From CAWIJJ01 sp963836405 (lineage in GTDB: Bacteria > Acidobacteriota > Terriglobia > Bryobacterales > Bryobacteraceae), in contig CAWIJL010000021.1 in assembly GCA_963836405.1 (NCBI GenBank), forward strand, positions 76,234 through 140,233: a DNA stretch of 64,000 nt, given 5' to 3'. The notes beneath the pieces are model-generated. The model saw only the letters and a list, made by a program, of their open reading frames with translations. It made no database searches and had not been told where the DNA came from. Each line of letters starts with the position of its first letter. Position 1 is the stretch's first letter. A program made the translations under genes and the position numbers. This document shows positions 17,016 through 24,893 of this stretch, one piece after another.

Positions 17016-18323
17016 ATGGCCAAACTACTTCTGGTCGAGGACGACCCGGCCCTTCAGTTCACGATTCTGACCGCGCTCGAAGCCAGCGGCCACGAGGTGG
17101 ACGCGGTTTCCACTACCGGCGAGGCCATTGAGAAGCTCTCCGCACAAGCCTACCCCATCGTCATTTCCGACATCTATATCGACGAGCGGACCGGCCTGGA
17201 CGTGCTGGACGCCGCCAAGCGCCGCAACCCGGACTGCTCGGTAATTCTGATGACCGGCCGCGGCACCATGGAAACCGTGATGGCCGCCACCCGCGGCGGT
17301 GCGTTCGACTACATTGCCAAACCGTTTGAACTTGATGTGATGCTGGAGGCCATCGGCCGCGCTACCGCCGCCGGCCAGGACGAAGGGGAAGAGGCGGCCG
17401 GCGAGGACCTGCCCGAAACCGAACTGATCGGCGTCTCCGCTTCCATGGTCGAGATTTACAAGACCGTTTCCCGCGCCGCGCCCACCGATGCCACGGTGAT
17501 CATCGAAGGCGAAACCGGCACCGGGAAGGAGCTTGTGGCGCGCATGATTCATCGCAACAGCCGGCGCTCCGCCCAGGCTTTTGTTGCGGTGGACTGCGGA
17601 TCGATTGCTCCCTCGCTCCTCGAGAGCGAATTGTTCGGCGCCATCCGCGGCGCGTACACCGGCGCCGACCGGGATCGCCAGGGCGTGTTCGAAGCGGCCA
17701 ATCGCGGCACGGTCTTCCTCGACGAGATCGGCGAAATCGAGCTGAACTTTCAACTTGCCCTGCTGCGCTTCCTCGAAGGCCATGAGATTCGCCCGGTCGG
17801 CGCTTCGCGCTCCAAAGAGGTGGACGTGCGGGTGATCGTCGCCACGAACCGCGATCTGCAGCGCATGGTCGAGGAGGAGAAATTTCGCAAGGACCTCTGG
17901 TACCGGCTCAATACCGTCCGCATCTTCCTGCCGCCGCTGCGCGAGCGCCGCGGTGACATTCCCCTGCTCACCCGCTTCTTCATCAACAAATACAACGAGC
18001 GCTACGGCCGAGCGGTGAAACTGCTGGACTCGGGAGTTCGCGCGCTCCAAAATTTCACCTGGCCCGGAAACGTCCGCCAGTTGCAGCATACCGTCGAGCG
18101 CCTGACGATTTTGGCCGACCGCGTGGACGCGGAAGCGGTTCACAATGCCCTGACCGCGATGGAGTCGCGCGATAAACCGGTGGAGACCCTGGCCGACGCC
18201 GAGGAAGAACAGATCCGGCGCGTCCTGTCCGCCACCGGCGGGAACAAGAGCAAAGCCGCGGAGCTGCTCGGCATCGAGCGCAAGACCCTTTACCGCAAGC
18301 TCGAGCGCATGAAACTGCCGTAG
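17016..18323 (+). CDS. NtrC-type sigma-54-dependent response regulator
   Basis: The 435-aa protein has a receiver domain (1-120, acidic VEDD, phosphoacceptor D52 in ISDIYID, LMTGRG, AKPF), an AAA+ sigma-54 activator domain (about 135-370) with Walker A GETGTGKE at 165-172, and a Fis-type HTH at the end (GGNKSKAAELLGIERKTLYRKL). The sigma-54 contact loop reads GAYTGA (212-217) instead of GAFTGA; the Phe-to-Tyr change occurs in working members. It immediately follows the CHASE2 kinase stop codon (TAG then ATG). It should activate sigma-54 promoters when phosphorylated by that kinase. Confidence 0.95.
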   Translation: MAKLLLVEDDPALQFTILTALEASGHEVDAVSTTGEAIEKLSAQAYPIVISDIYIDERTGLDVLDAAKRRNPDCSVILMTGRGTMETVMAATRGGAFDYIAKPFELDVMLEAIGRATAAGQDEGEEAAGEDLPETELIGVSASMVEIYKTVSRAAPTDATVIIEGETGTGKELVARMIHRNSRRSAQAFVAVDCGSIAPSLLESELFGAIRGAYTGADRDRQGVFEAANRGTVFLDEIGEIELNFQLALLRFLEGHEIRPVGASRSKEVDVRVIVATNRDLQRMVEEEKFRKDLWYRLNTVRIFLPPLRERRGDIPLLTRFFINKYNERYGRAVKLLDSGVRALQNFTWPGNVRQLQHTVERLTILADRVDAEAVHNALTAMESRDKPVETLADAEEEQIRRVLSATGGNKSKAAELLGIERKTLYRKLERMKLP

Positions 18324-18425
18324 TCTGGCGGTATACGATTTCCGGCGCCATCAGAGTGAAGTATTCCGGGAACAAAGCCGATTACAATGACGTTAGCTTC
18401 AGTATTGCGGGTCTAGAGGACAGAA

Positions 18426-18653
18426 ATGACCGAGGAAGAGAAGGAAAAAGCGAAGGCAACTGCCGCTGCGGGTGTGGGAGCAGGCGTCGGGACAGCCGGC
18501 GGAGCTACCGTCGGCGTGATAGAACTTGCCGCTCAGGGCGCGGCCACCGGACTCACGGCCGGAGTCGTCATTGGAGCCGCTGCCGTAGCCGGCGCGCTGC
18601 TTGGTCTGGGGGGTTACAAGCTGTACCGGCGTCTGCGAAAAGCGGCGGGCTGA
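18426..18653 (+). CDS. Small Gly/Ala-rich membrane-type protein
   Basis: The 75-aa predicted protein has a charged N-terminus (MTEEEKEKAKAT), then Gly/Ala-rich hydrophobic stretches with small-residue spacing (AAGVGAGVGTAGGATVGVI and AGVVIGAAAVAGALLGLGGY), and ends in a basic tail (KLYRRLRKAAG). This looks like a glycine-zipper membrane protein. AGAGGACAG just before the ATG supports translation. It lies about 100 bp after the response regulator. I do not recognise the family; reality is supported by composition and ribosome site only. Confidence 0.6.
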   Translation: MTEEEKEKAKATAAAGVGAGVGTAGGATVGVIELAAQGAATGLTAGVVIGAAAVAGALLGLGGYKLYRRLRKAAG

Positions 18654-18727
18654 TGCATCTGCGACGGAAGTCAAGCCCTGTATTGCTACAGTAGAGATTG
18701 CCTTTCACCACTTCAGCGGCGCCAGGA

Positions 18728-19474
18728 ATGGCCGCTCCGGTTCTCGCCACGCTCGTCGGCTTTGGCGGAGCGGCGCTGGGCCTCGAACTTACCGCACTTC
18801 GCCGCCGGGCCCGTCTCGTGCTGCCTTTCAGCGCTGGTGTGCTCCTCGGGGTCGCGCTCTTCGGGTTGCTTCCCGAACTCGGCCTTGAACTCGGCTGGCC
18901 AGTCTCCATCGCGCTGTGTGGCGCGGGCTACGGCCTGCTCTTCGTGGTCAATCGCTACGTCTATTCGGTCTGCCCCACCTGCGCGCATAATCACGACCAC
19001 AGCCGGTGCTCCACTGAGCTTCACGGTTTTGCCGCGCCCTTGATTACCGCCGCTGCCATACATAGCTTTCTCGATGGCTGGTCGATCGGAACCGTGCAGC
19101 TTGCCGTTCCGCTGGGTTTGCGGGTGGCAGTGCCGCTGGCCGTGGCGCTACACAAGGTTCCCGAAGGGATAGCCTTGGGCGGACTCATGCGGGCTACCAT
19201 GCGATCCCGTTCCGCCGCTCTGGCCTGGTGCGCGGTAGCGGAAGGTGCTACCTTGCTGGGCGGAGCCGCCGGATTACTGTTCGCTCCGAAACTCGGCGCG
19301 GTCTGGATCACTTATCCGCTCGGGATCACGGCCGGCTGGCTTGCTTATCTCGGATTTCACGCCGTTCACGAAGAGTGGAAACGGAGGGGTCCCGCGCCCT
19401 CGTTCACCGCGGCGTTGTGCGGCGTGTTGGGTGCCGCGGCCGTGCAGCGGGGCGTCGAGATGTTCTTTCACTGA
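18728..19474 (+). CDS. ZIP-family metal cation transporter
   Basis: The 248-aa membrane protein has about seven or eight helices. The ZIP signature regions are AAAIHSFLDGWSIG and VALHKVPEGIALGGLM (His-Lys-x-Pro-Glu-Gly, the metal-translocating helix), plus AWCAVAEGATLLGGAAG. A short loop with CPTCAHNHDHSRC near residue 85 is rich in Cys and His and may bind metal on the membrane face. Likely cargo is Zn or another divalent metal, moved towards the cytosol. The start is uncertain: ATG 18728 opens straight into the first helix, while a TTG at 18698 would add ten residues; neither has a strong ribosome site. Confidence 0.85.
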   Translation: MAAPVLATLVGFGGAALGLELTALRRRARLVLPFSAGVLLGVALFGLLPELGLELGWPVSIALCGAGYGLLFVVNRYVYSVCPTCAHNHDHSRCSTELHGFAAPLITAAAIHSFLDGWSIGTVQLAVPLGLRVAVPLAVALHKVPEGIALGGLMRATMRSRSAALAWCAVAEGATLLGGAAGLLFAPKLGAVWITYPLGITAGWLAYLGFHAVHEEWKRRGPAPSFTAALCGVLGAAAVQRGVEMFFH

Positions 19475-19483
19475 CGTTCGGCC

Positions 19484-20380
19484 TTATTTGCCGCGGCGCA
19501 ACTGTCCGATGTCTACAACCATGCCGGCCTCCGCGGAGGATGGACGTTTGGCGGCGAGCGATTTGGCCTGCTCCGTAATCCGTTTCGCCTCTTCGTCGCT
19601 GCCGGTGCGCCTGAGACATTTTGCGTAGTTCGCCAGAGTGGACGCCGCCGCCTGGGGCGAGAATCCGGTGCTCGCATCGATGATCGCCACGGCTTCTGCG
19701 TACAGGTGTTCGGCCTCTTCGTAGTCCTTACGGTCGAAAAGCAGCCGGGCCAGATTGTTCAGCACTCCGGCAGTCACTTCCGCATCCGAGCCGGGCGAGT
19801 TGCGCTGGATCGAAAGCGCCTCGCGCAAGAGTTCCTCCGACCGGCCGGCCTTCCGCTCCCGAAACTCGAGAGCTCCCATATTGCAGAGCAGCATCGAAAT
19901 TACATTGGGATCCGGAGCGTGTACGTGAGGAGCGATGTCGCGGGCCTGTTCGTAGGTGGCGCGAGCCTCCGTAAGCCGCCCGGTGCGCGCGTACAGCACG
20001 CCCAATCCCGCGTAGATCTCAACAAGCTGCGCGTTCCGCGGGTCTGCGGCCAGTTGCAGTTCCGCCGCACGCTTCCACGCGTGTTCGGCTCCCGAATAGG
20101 CGCCGCGGCAGAGGTCCGCGCTGGCCAGCGCTTTCCAGAACGCCGGCGCTCGCGCAGCGTATCGTGCGCCGCTCGATGTGGAGGCCTGAATCGCTTTGGT
20201 GAAGTTGCGCGCGGCCGCTTCGCAATCTCCCTTCCGCATGCCGGCGATTCCCGAGTGGAAGAACGTATCCGGAGTGCTTTGCTCCGGAAGTCCCGCAGCC
20301 GGTCCATTACTCGCCAGCGCGGCAACGGCCAGCGACATAGCGAAAAAACATCTCCCCGCCGAACATTCCCCTAGCTTCAT
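19484..20380 (-). CDS. Secreted tetratricopeptide-repeat protein
   Basis: The 298-aa protein has a signal-peptide-like start (about residues 10-30) followed by six or so TPR units. Examples are FFHSGIAGMRKGDCEAAARN, AEIYAGLGVLYARTGRLTEA-like, EFRERKAGRSEELLREALS, LNNLARLLFDRKDYEEAEHL and TLANYAKCLRRTGSDEEAKR. The repeat type resembles the TPR_12 group found in acidobacterial regulators, but no DNA-binding or enzyme domain is attached. It likely mediates protein contacts in the periplasm. It is convergent with the ZIP gene, separated by about 10 bp. Confidence 0.85.
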   Translation of the reverse strand: MKLGECSAGRCFFAMSLAVAALASNGPAAGLPEQSTPDTFFHSGIAGMRKGDCEAAARNFTKAIQASTSSGARYAARAPAFWKALASADLCRGAYSGAEHAWKRAAELQLAADPRNAQLVEIYAGLGVLYARTGRLTEARATYEQARDIAPHVHAPDPNVISMLLCNMGALEFRERKAGRSEELLREALSIQRNSPGSDAEVTAGVLNNLARLLFDRKDYEEAEHLYAEAVAIIDASTGFSPQAAASTLANYAKCLRRTGSDEEAKRITEQAKSLAAKRPSSAEAGMVVDIGQLRRGK

Positions 20381-20460
20381 TGTCTGGTGTGACGGACAAC
20401 GAAGGAAAAAGTTTGCCCCTGTTTACAATCGACGGTGCGAACGGCATCCTTAGTGGCTGC

Positions 20461-21633
20461 TTAATCGTGACATTGCAAGCCTTCTCGAGCGAACACCCGT
20501 CGTCCGCGCATCCAGGTTTCGAGCACTTCAACGTGTCCGAATGAATTTATGCGGAAGCGTACCAGGTCCGCGAGTTCGTCCGCTGCGAGCCCCGCCATGC
20601 GCCCTTTGAGGTGCGCCGCACGCGCTGGATTCGTGGTGGCCATGGCCACGGCTGTGCTCCAGTCCAATCCCGCGAGGCTGACGGCGTGGCTCACCGCCGC
20701 GTTCATCCGCAATGCGCTGCCCGCGAGCCGGTCGGTGCCTTCCAGCACCACGCGTCCCTCCGCGGTGAGTTCCACCGCCAACTCTCCCAATTGGTACGGT
20801 CCCGGGGCCGCGCCGGCGGGCGTGGACGCATCCGTCACAAGAAGACACCTCTGGGCTCCTTTGGCGCGAATCGCGCTTGTGAGAAACGCGGCATCCAGGT
20901 GAACACCGTCAGCGATGAAGCTCGCCATCAGCCGGTCTTCGGCAAGTTGCTCCCAGATGTAGTTTGGATGGCGGGGCAGCCGCCAGTGAGCGCCGTTGCC
21001 GAGATGCGTCGAAACGGTCGCGCCGGCCGCAACGGCGTCGCGAATCTGCTCTCCGCTTGCGGCGGTGTGGCCGATGGCAACGACCACGCCTGCCCGCGCC
21101 AGCTCATCGATGTACGCCGCGGCGCCGGTCCACTCCGGAGCCACCGTCACCATACGCACCAATCCGTTCGACGCCTCCTGCCAGGCGCGGAACTCGTTCA
21201 CGTCCGGAGGACGCACCCACTCCGCCGGATGTGCCCCCCGCGGTCCATCCTCGCGGGAGATGTGCGGCCCTTCGACGTGCAGGCCCGCGATGGCCTCGCC
21301 GTCCTCGAGGTCCCGGGCGGCGTGCGCCAGGTTTCGTAGAGCCGCCGTCATCCGTGCGGGGGATCCCGTGATCACGGTAGGAAAGAACCGGGTTACCCCG
21401 GTAGAGAACAGTGCCCGGATGGCCCTTCCGACCTCGTCCACCGGCACGTCGGGGTTGTTGAAATCCACACCAGCGAAGCCATTCACCTGCAGGTCGATAA
21501 ACCCCGCCGAAAGGTAGATGCCGGGCGGCTGGCACGCAACGTGCCCTAAACCATAAGTGACAATCCGCAGGGCTTCATCGAAACGAATTTCCACGTCCGC
21601 CCCGCGGTACACGTCGATGCCGCAACAGATCAT
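20461..21633 (-). CDS. nagA: N-acetylglucosamine-6-phosphate deacetylase
   Basis: The 390-aa amidohydrolase has YLSAGFIDLQVNGFAGVDFN (the usual H-x-H replaced by Q-x-N, as in many NagA), AGLHVEGPHIS (metal Glu), AIGHTAASGEQI and ATVSTHLGNGAH (metal His pair), LLVTDASTPAG (catalytic Asp), and the C-terminal ATTNPARAAHL-K-G. It removes acetate from GlcNAc-6-P in amino-sugar and cell-wall recycling. Length is typical. It stands alone on the minus strand with about 220 bp to ilvE; that gap holds only a GC-rich inverted repeat (GCGCGCC/GGCGCGC at 21743-21762) and no gene I can see. Confidence 0.9.
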   Translation of the reverse strand: MICCGIDVYRGADVEIRFDEALRIVTYGLGHVACQPPGIYLSAGFIDLQVNGFAGVDFNNPDVPVDEVGRAIRALFSTGVTRFFPTVITGSPARMTAALRNLAHAARDLEDGEAIAGLHVEGPHISREDGPRGAHPAEWVRPPDVNEFRAWQEASNGLVRMVTVAPEWTGAAAYIDELARAGVVVAIGHTAASGEQIRDAVAAGATVSTHLGNGAHWRLPRHPNYIWEQLAEDRLMASFIADGVHLDAAFLTSAIRAKGAQRCLLVTDASTPAGAAPGPYQLGELAVELTAEGRVVLEGTDRLAGSALRMNAAVSHAVSLAGLDWSTAVAMATTNPARAAHLKGRMAGLAADELADLVRFRINSFGHVEVLETWMRGRRVFAREGLQCHD

Positions 21634-21856
21634 GATCGCGTCGTTTTATTCACAAGTTTGTCACACTCGGTGGCGCCTAAACGCAACGGATCGTTGGCGG
21701 AAATATCTGTTGAAATCCGGCGGGGCGGGGCAAAACGGGGTGGCGCGCCCTGGACGGCGCGCGCTAAAAAAGGAGAGTCCATTAGTTGGCTGCGCGGTTC
21801 CGATGGCAAATCTCGGGGGAGGTGGTCATCTTCGCCGCGCAGCCCGCTTCTTTCCG

Positions 21857-22801
21857 CTACTTCACTCCCGCCGTCTGTCCTGCGTATACCGGCGAAAGCC
21901 ATCCGAATTCGTCCGCCTTCGTACCGTGAATCACGCCGAAGAACTCTTTTTGCAGCGCTTCGGCTACCGGTCCGCGCTTCCCGCTGCCCACCTGGATGCG
22001 GTCGATCGACCGTATTGGCGTGATTTCCGCGGCCGTGCCGGAGAAAAACACCTCGTCGGCAATGTACAGCAGTTCGCGCGGAATAATGGTTTCCACGACC
22101 GGAATGCCGATTCCCCGCGCCAGCGTCAGAATCGTGTCGCGGGTGATACCAGGAAGCACCGATGCCCCGAGCGGCGGCGTGTGAATTTTACCGTCGCGCA
22201 CCACGAAAATGTTCTCGCCCGATCCTTCGCTGACGTAGCCGTTCGTGTCCAGGGCGATGCCTTCCGAATAGCCGTTGGCGATCGCCTCCATCTTCATGAG
22301 CTGCGAATTCATGTAATTCGCGCCGGCCTTGGCGAGTGCCGGAAGGGTGTTCGGTGCAATCCTGGTCCAGCTCGAAACACACACATCGACACCTTCGGCC
22401 AGGGCTTCTTCGCCCAGGTACTTGCCCCAGCTCCAGCAAGCCACATACACATCGGTGGGGTTCTTCGTTCCGTTCACCCCCATCTCTCCGTAGCCGCGCA
22501 TGGCGATCGGACGGATGTAGCACGCGTCCATCTTGTTCAGGCGCACCACTTCGAGCATGGCATCGGCCAGCGTCTCCAGCGAATAGGGGATCTCCATGCG
22601 GTAAATTTTGGCCGAATCCGCCATTCGCCGCACGTGCTCGCGCAGGCGGAAGACGGCCGGGCCGCCCGGCGTCGAATAGCACCGGATGCCTTCGAATACC
22701 GAGCTTCCATAGCTCACCACGTGCGAAAGTACGTGGATGGTGGCTTCCTCCCATCGGATAAAACGGCCGTTGTGCCAAATCTTTTCGGTGGGGGTCAACA
22801 T
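21857..22801 (-). CDS. ilvE: Branched-chain amino acid aminotransferase
   Basis: The 314-aa fold-type IV PLP enzyme shows HNGRFIRWEEATIHVLSHVV, YGSSVFEGIRCY, YIRPIAMRGYGEMGVN, LAKAGANYMNSQL (PLP lysine K158), GYVSEGSGENIFVV, LPGITRDTIL and EVFFSGTAAEITPI. It transfers amino groups between Ile/Leu/Val and 2-oxoglutarate in the cytosol. Length equals the E. coli enzyme within a few residues. A TATAAT reads on this strand only six bases before the ATG, so the message may be leaderless. It is divergent from the M48 peptidase gene across 30 bp. Confidence 0.95.
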   Translation of the reverse strand: MLTPTEKIWHNGRFIRWEEATIHVLSHVVSYGSSVFEGIRCYSTPGGPAVFRLREHVRRMADSAKIYRMEIPYSLETLADAMLEVVRLNKMDACYIRPIAMRGYGEMGVNGTKNPTDVYVACWSWGKYLGEEALAEGVDVCVSSWTRIAPNTLPALAKAGANYMNSQLMKMEAIANGYSEGIALDTNGYVSEGSGENIFVVRDGKIHTPPLGASVLPGITRDTILTLARGIGIPVVETIIPRELLYIADEVFFSGTAAEITPIRSIDRIQVGSGKRGPVAEALQKEFFGVIHGTKADEFGWLSPVYAGQTAGVK

Positions 22802-22807
22802 GGGTTA

Positions 22808-22815
22808 ATTATAAC
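22808..22815. promoter_or_regulatory. Overlapping divergent -10 boxes between ilvE and M48 gene
   Basis: On the minus strand TATAAT (22813-22808) precedes the ilvE ATG by six bases. On the plus strand TATAAC (22810-22815) precedes the M48 ATG by 16 bases and its GAGGA by a few. The 30-bp gap therefore seems to hold back-to-back core promoters that would compete for RNA polymerase. Confidence 0.45.
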
Positions 22816-22831
22816 GTGAGGAAAAGTTGAT

Positions 22832-24163
22832 ATGTTCCGGAAACGAATCGTCTGGATTTTCCTTCTTGCCGGCGCGGCCTGGGCCGCCCGGCAGCCAGGT
22901 GACCCTTTCAAGCCCGGCTTCAACCTGTTTTCAAAAGAGCAGGATGTCCAACTCGGCCAAGCCAACGCCAAGGAAGTGCTGCAGCAGTACCCCGCCGTGC
23001 AGGACCAGTTCCTCCAGGATTATGTCAAACGAATCGGAGAGAGGCTGGCGTCGGCGCCCGAAGCCCGCAAAAGCGGCTATCCCTTCACTTTCACCGTCCT
23101 CAATGTGGACCAGGTGAATGCCTTTGCGCTGCCGGGCGGACCCATGTTCATCTTCACTGGCCTGCTCAAGGCCGTTGACAACGAAGCCCAATTGGCCGGC
23201 GTCATGGGCCACGAGATGGCCCACGTCATCCTCCGCCACGGTACGAACCAGGCCAGCAAGGCGAACCTCCTCCGCCTGCCGGCCATGCTCGCGGGAGGGT
23301 TGATCGGGAACGATAGCGCAGTCGGGCAATTGGCGAATCTCGGCCTCGGATTGGGAGCCAACTCATACCTGCTCAAGTTCTCGCGCGACGCGGAAAGCGA
23401 CGCCGATGCGCTCGGCTCTTACATGATGGCCAATGCCGGGTACAACCCTGTGGACATGGCGGCATTTTTCCAGAAGCTCGGCAGCGGCGGCGGGCAGGGG
23501 CTGCAGTTCTTTTCCGACCACCCCAACCCGGGTAACCGTGAAAAAGCGATCCGTGCCGAACTGCCATCCATACCGCAGCGTGATTTCGTTTATCGGACCG
23601 GCGACTTCGAGCGCATGAAGCAGCACGTAGCCAGTCTGCCAGCGCCTCCGAAGAAAAGTGGCGCGGCGGGGCAGCAGTCGATACCCGCGGCGCCCTCCGG
23701 GTCCATGCAGCAGTATCGCGGAAGAAGCTTTGCGGTATCCTATCCCGCCGACTGGCAGGCCTTCGGCGGCCAGGAATCCGATTCCGTCACGCTTGCGCCG
23801 AGGGAAGGCATCGTGACACAGAACGGCGCTTCGCAGATTGGCTATGGAGCAATTCTGAGCTATTTCGTGCCGGACAGCCGCGCCGCTCTTCAGTCGGCGA
23901 CCGACGACCTGATCCACCACCTTCGCGCCGATAATCCGCGCATGCAGGTGGTCTCGCCCGCCCGCTCGACACGCGCCGGCGGAGCCGCTGCCCTGATCAC
24001 AAGGCTCGGCAGCGCCTCCCCTTTCGGCGGCGATGAAACCGATGCCCTACTCACGGTCCTGCGACCCGAAGGCCTCTTTTACATGGTCTTCGTCGCTCCG
24101 GAGAATCAGTTTGCGCACCTCCAGAGCACATTTGACCGGATGGTTTCGTCGCTGCGCTTTTGA
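22832..24163 (+). CDS. M48-family zinc metallopeptidase (exported)
   Basis: The 443-aa protein has a signal peptide (ending near WAAR). An M48 domain (about 35-240) has NAFALPGGPMFIFTGLL, HEMAH at 127-131 and the third zinc ligand Glu in RDAESDADALG; the C-terminal half carries a PsbP/secretion-like beta domain (YRGRSFAVSYPADWQAFGG onwards). BepA/LoiP-type periplasmic M48 enzymes degrade misassembled outer-membrane proteins, and this architecture fits such a role, but no TPR domain is present. GAGGAAAA precedes the ATG. It is convergent with a beta-barrel gene, with a strong minus-strand terminator between. Confidence 0.92.
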   Translation: MFRKRIVWIFLLAGAAWAARQPGDPFKPGFNLFSKEQDVQLGQANAKEVLQQYPAVQDQFLQDYVKRIGERLASAPEARKSGYPFTFTVLNVDQVNAFALPGGPMFIFTGLLKAVDNEAQLAGVMGHEMAHVILRHGTNQASKANLLRLPAMLAGGLIGNDSAVGQLANLGLGLGANSYLLKFSRDAESDADALGSYMMANAGYNPVDMAAFFQKLGSGGGQGLQFFSDHPNPGNREKAIRAELPSIPQRDFVYRTGDFERMKQHVASLPAPPKKSGAAGQQSIPAAPSGSMQQYRGRSFAVSYPADWQAFGGQESDSVTLAPREGIVTQNGASQIGYGAILSYFVPDSRAALQSATDDLIHHLRADNPRMQVVSPARSTRAGGAAALITRLGSASPFGGDETDALLTVLRPEGLFYMVFVAPENQFAHLQSTFDRMVSSLRF

Positions 24164-24191
24164 GTGGGCGCGTGCAGCCTGCCGCGCATAG

Positions 24192-24222
24192 AAAAAGGCC
24201 GCGGTGCGCCAACACCGCGGCC
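24192..24222 (-). terminator. Rho-independent terminator for the beta-barrel gene
   Basis: A perfect 10-bp stem GGCCGCGGTG/CACCGCGGCC with a six-base loop (24197-24222) is followed on the minus strand by TTTTT (24196-24192). It sits 17 bp beyond the stop of the minus-strand gene at 24239. It may also block read-through from the plus strand. Confidence 0.85.
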
Positions 24223-24238
24223 ATACCGCAGGAGAGGC

Positions 24239-24877
24239 TCAGTACTCGTAACTGATGCCCGCCATCGGTACTAGGTCGTGCAACAATCTGCCGGCCTTTG
24301 CTCCGGGCGCGGGATAAATCAAATCTTTGGGGAAGGGGGTGATATAGTCGCGGACCTCCGTCCGCAGGAAGACGCGCGGGCCGAGGGCCACTTTGACCCC
24401 GCCGCCCACGCTGACCAGGGGCTTGGTTGTCTGCGTATGAGTGAGATACGCATACTGGCTGAGGGGCTGGTAAGCGGCCTCCCGGCCGGTTCCCTGAAAC
24501 ACTCTTAACCCGCCGCCCGCAGCCGCGAAGTACTGCGCGCGTGAACCTTTGCCGTTGGTGTGAAAAATGACGTCGTAGTGAAGCACGTGCGAGTGTCCGC
24601 TGAACGTGACTTTCGTGCCGCCGCTTTCCAGTTTGAGGTTGCTCTGCATGAAGCCGTAGTGGATCTCGCCGCTGAGGTGCGGATAGAGATTCTGTCCCAC
24701 GAAAGCGCCGAAGGCGGCGCCGGTCTGGAATCCGGTGGTTGCCGAGCCGAGTGCGCTGGTTACGTTCACTCCAGGCACGAACCCTCCGCCCGCCAGCCCT
24801 CCCACTTCCCATTGCTGGGCGAGGACGCCGGAGGCGGCCGCGGTCAGCGCGAGTGTCAAAATCGCGATGCGTTTCAT
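24239..24877 (-). CDS. Outer-membrane beta-barrel protein
   Basis: The 212-aa protein has a clear signal peptide (MKRIAILTLALTAAASGVLA). The rest is alternating hydrophobic/aromatic strands typical of small OmpA/OprF-like eight-strand barrels: QTGAAFGAFVGQNL, LSGEIHYGFMQSNLKL, VLHYDVIFHTNG, AQYFAAAGGGLRVF, VSVGGGVKVALGPRVFLRTE and a terminal GISYEY ending in an aromatic residue, the BAM recognition hallmark. Function is unknown, likely structural or ligand binding. It probably follows the large TIGR03437 gene in one transcript (16-bp gap) and ends at a strong terminator. Confidence 0.88.
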   Translation of the reverse strand: MKRIAILTLALTAAASGVLAQQWEVGGLAGGGFVPGVNVTSALGSATTGFQTGAAFGAFVGQNLYPHLSGEIHYGFMQSNLKLESGGTKVTFSGHSHVLHYDVIFHTNGKGSRAQYFAAAGGGLRVFQGTGREAAYQPLSQYAYLTHTQTTKPLVSVGGGVKVALGPRVFLRTEVRDYITPFPKDLIYPAPGAKAGRLLHDLVPMAGISYEY

Positions 24878-24893
24878 TCCGATTCTCCCAGGG

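Noticed and set aside
21743..21762. GC-rich hairpin between nagA and ilvE as a terminator
   Set aside because: On the minus strand the T run precedes the hairpin and on the plus strand it is followed by A residues, so it lacks the required T tract in either direction.
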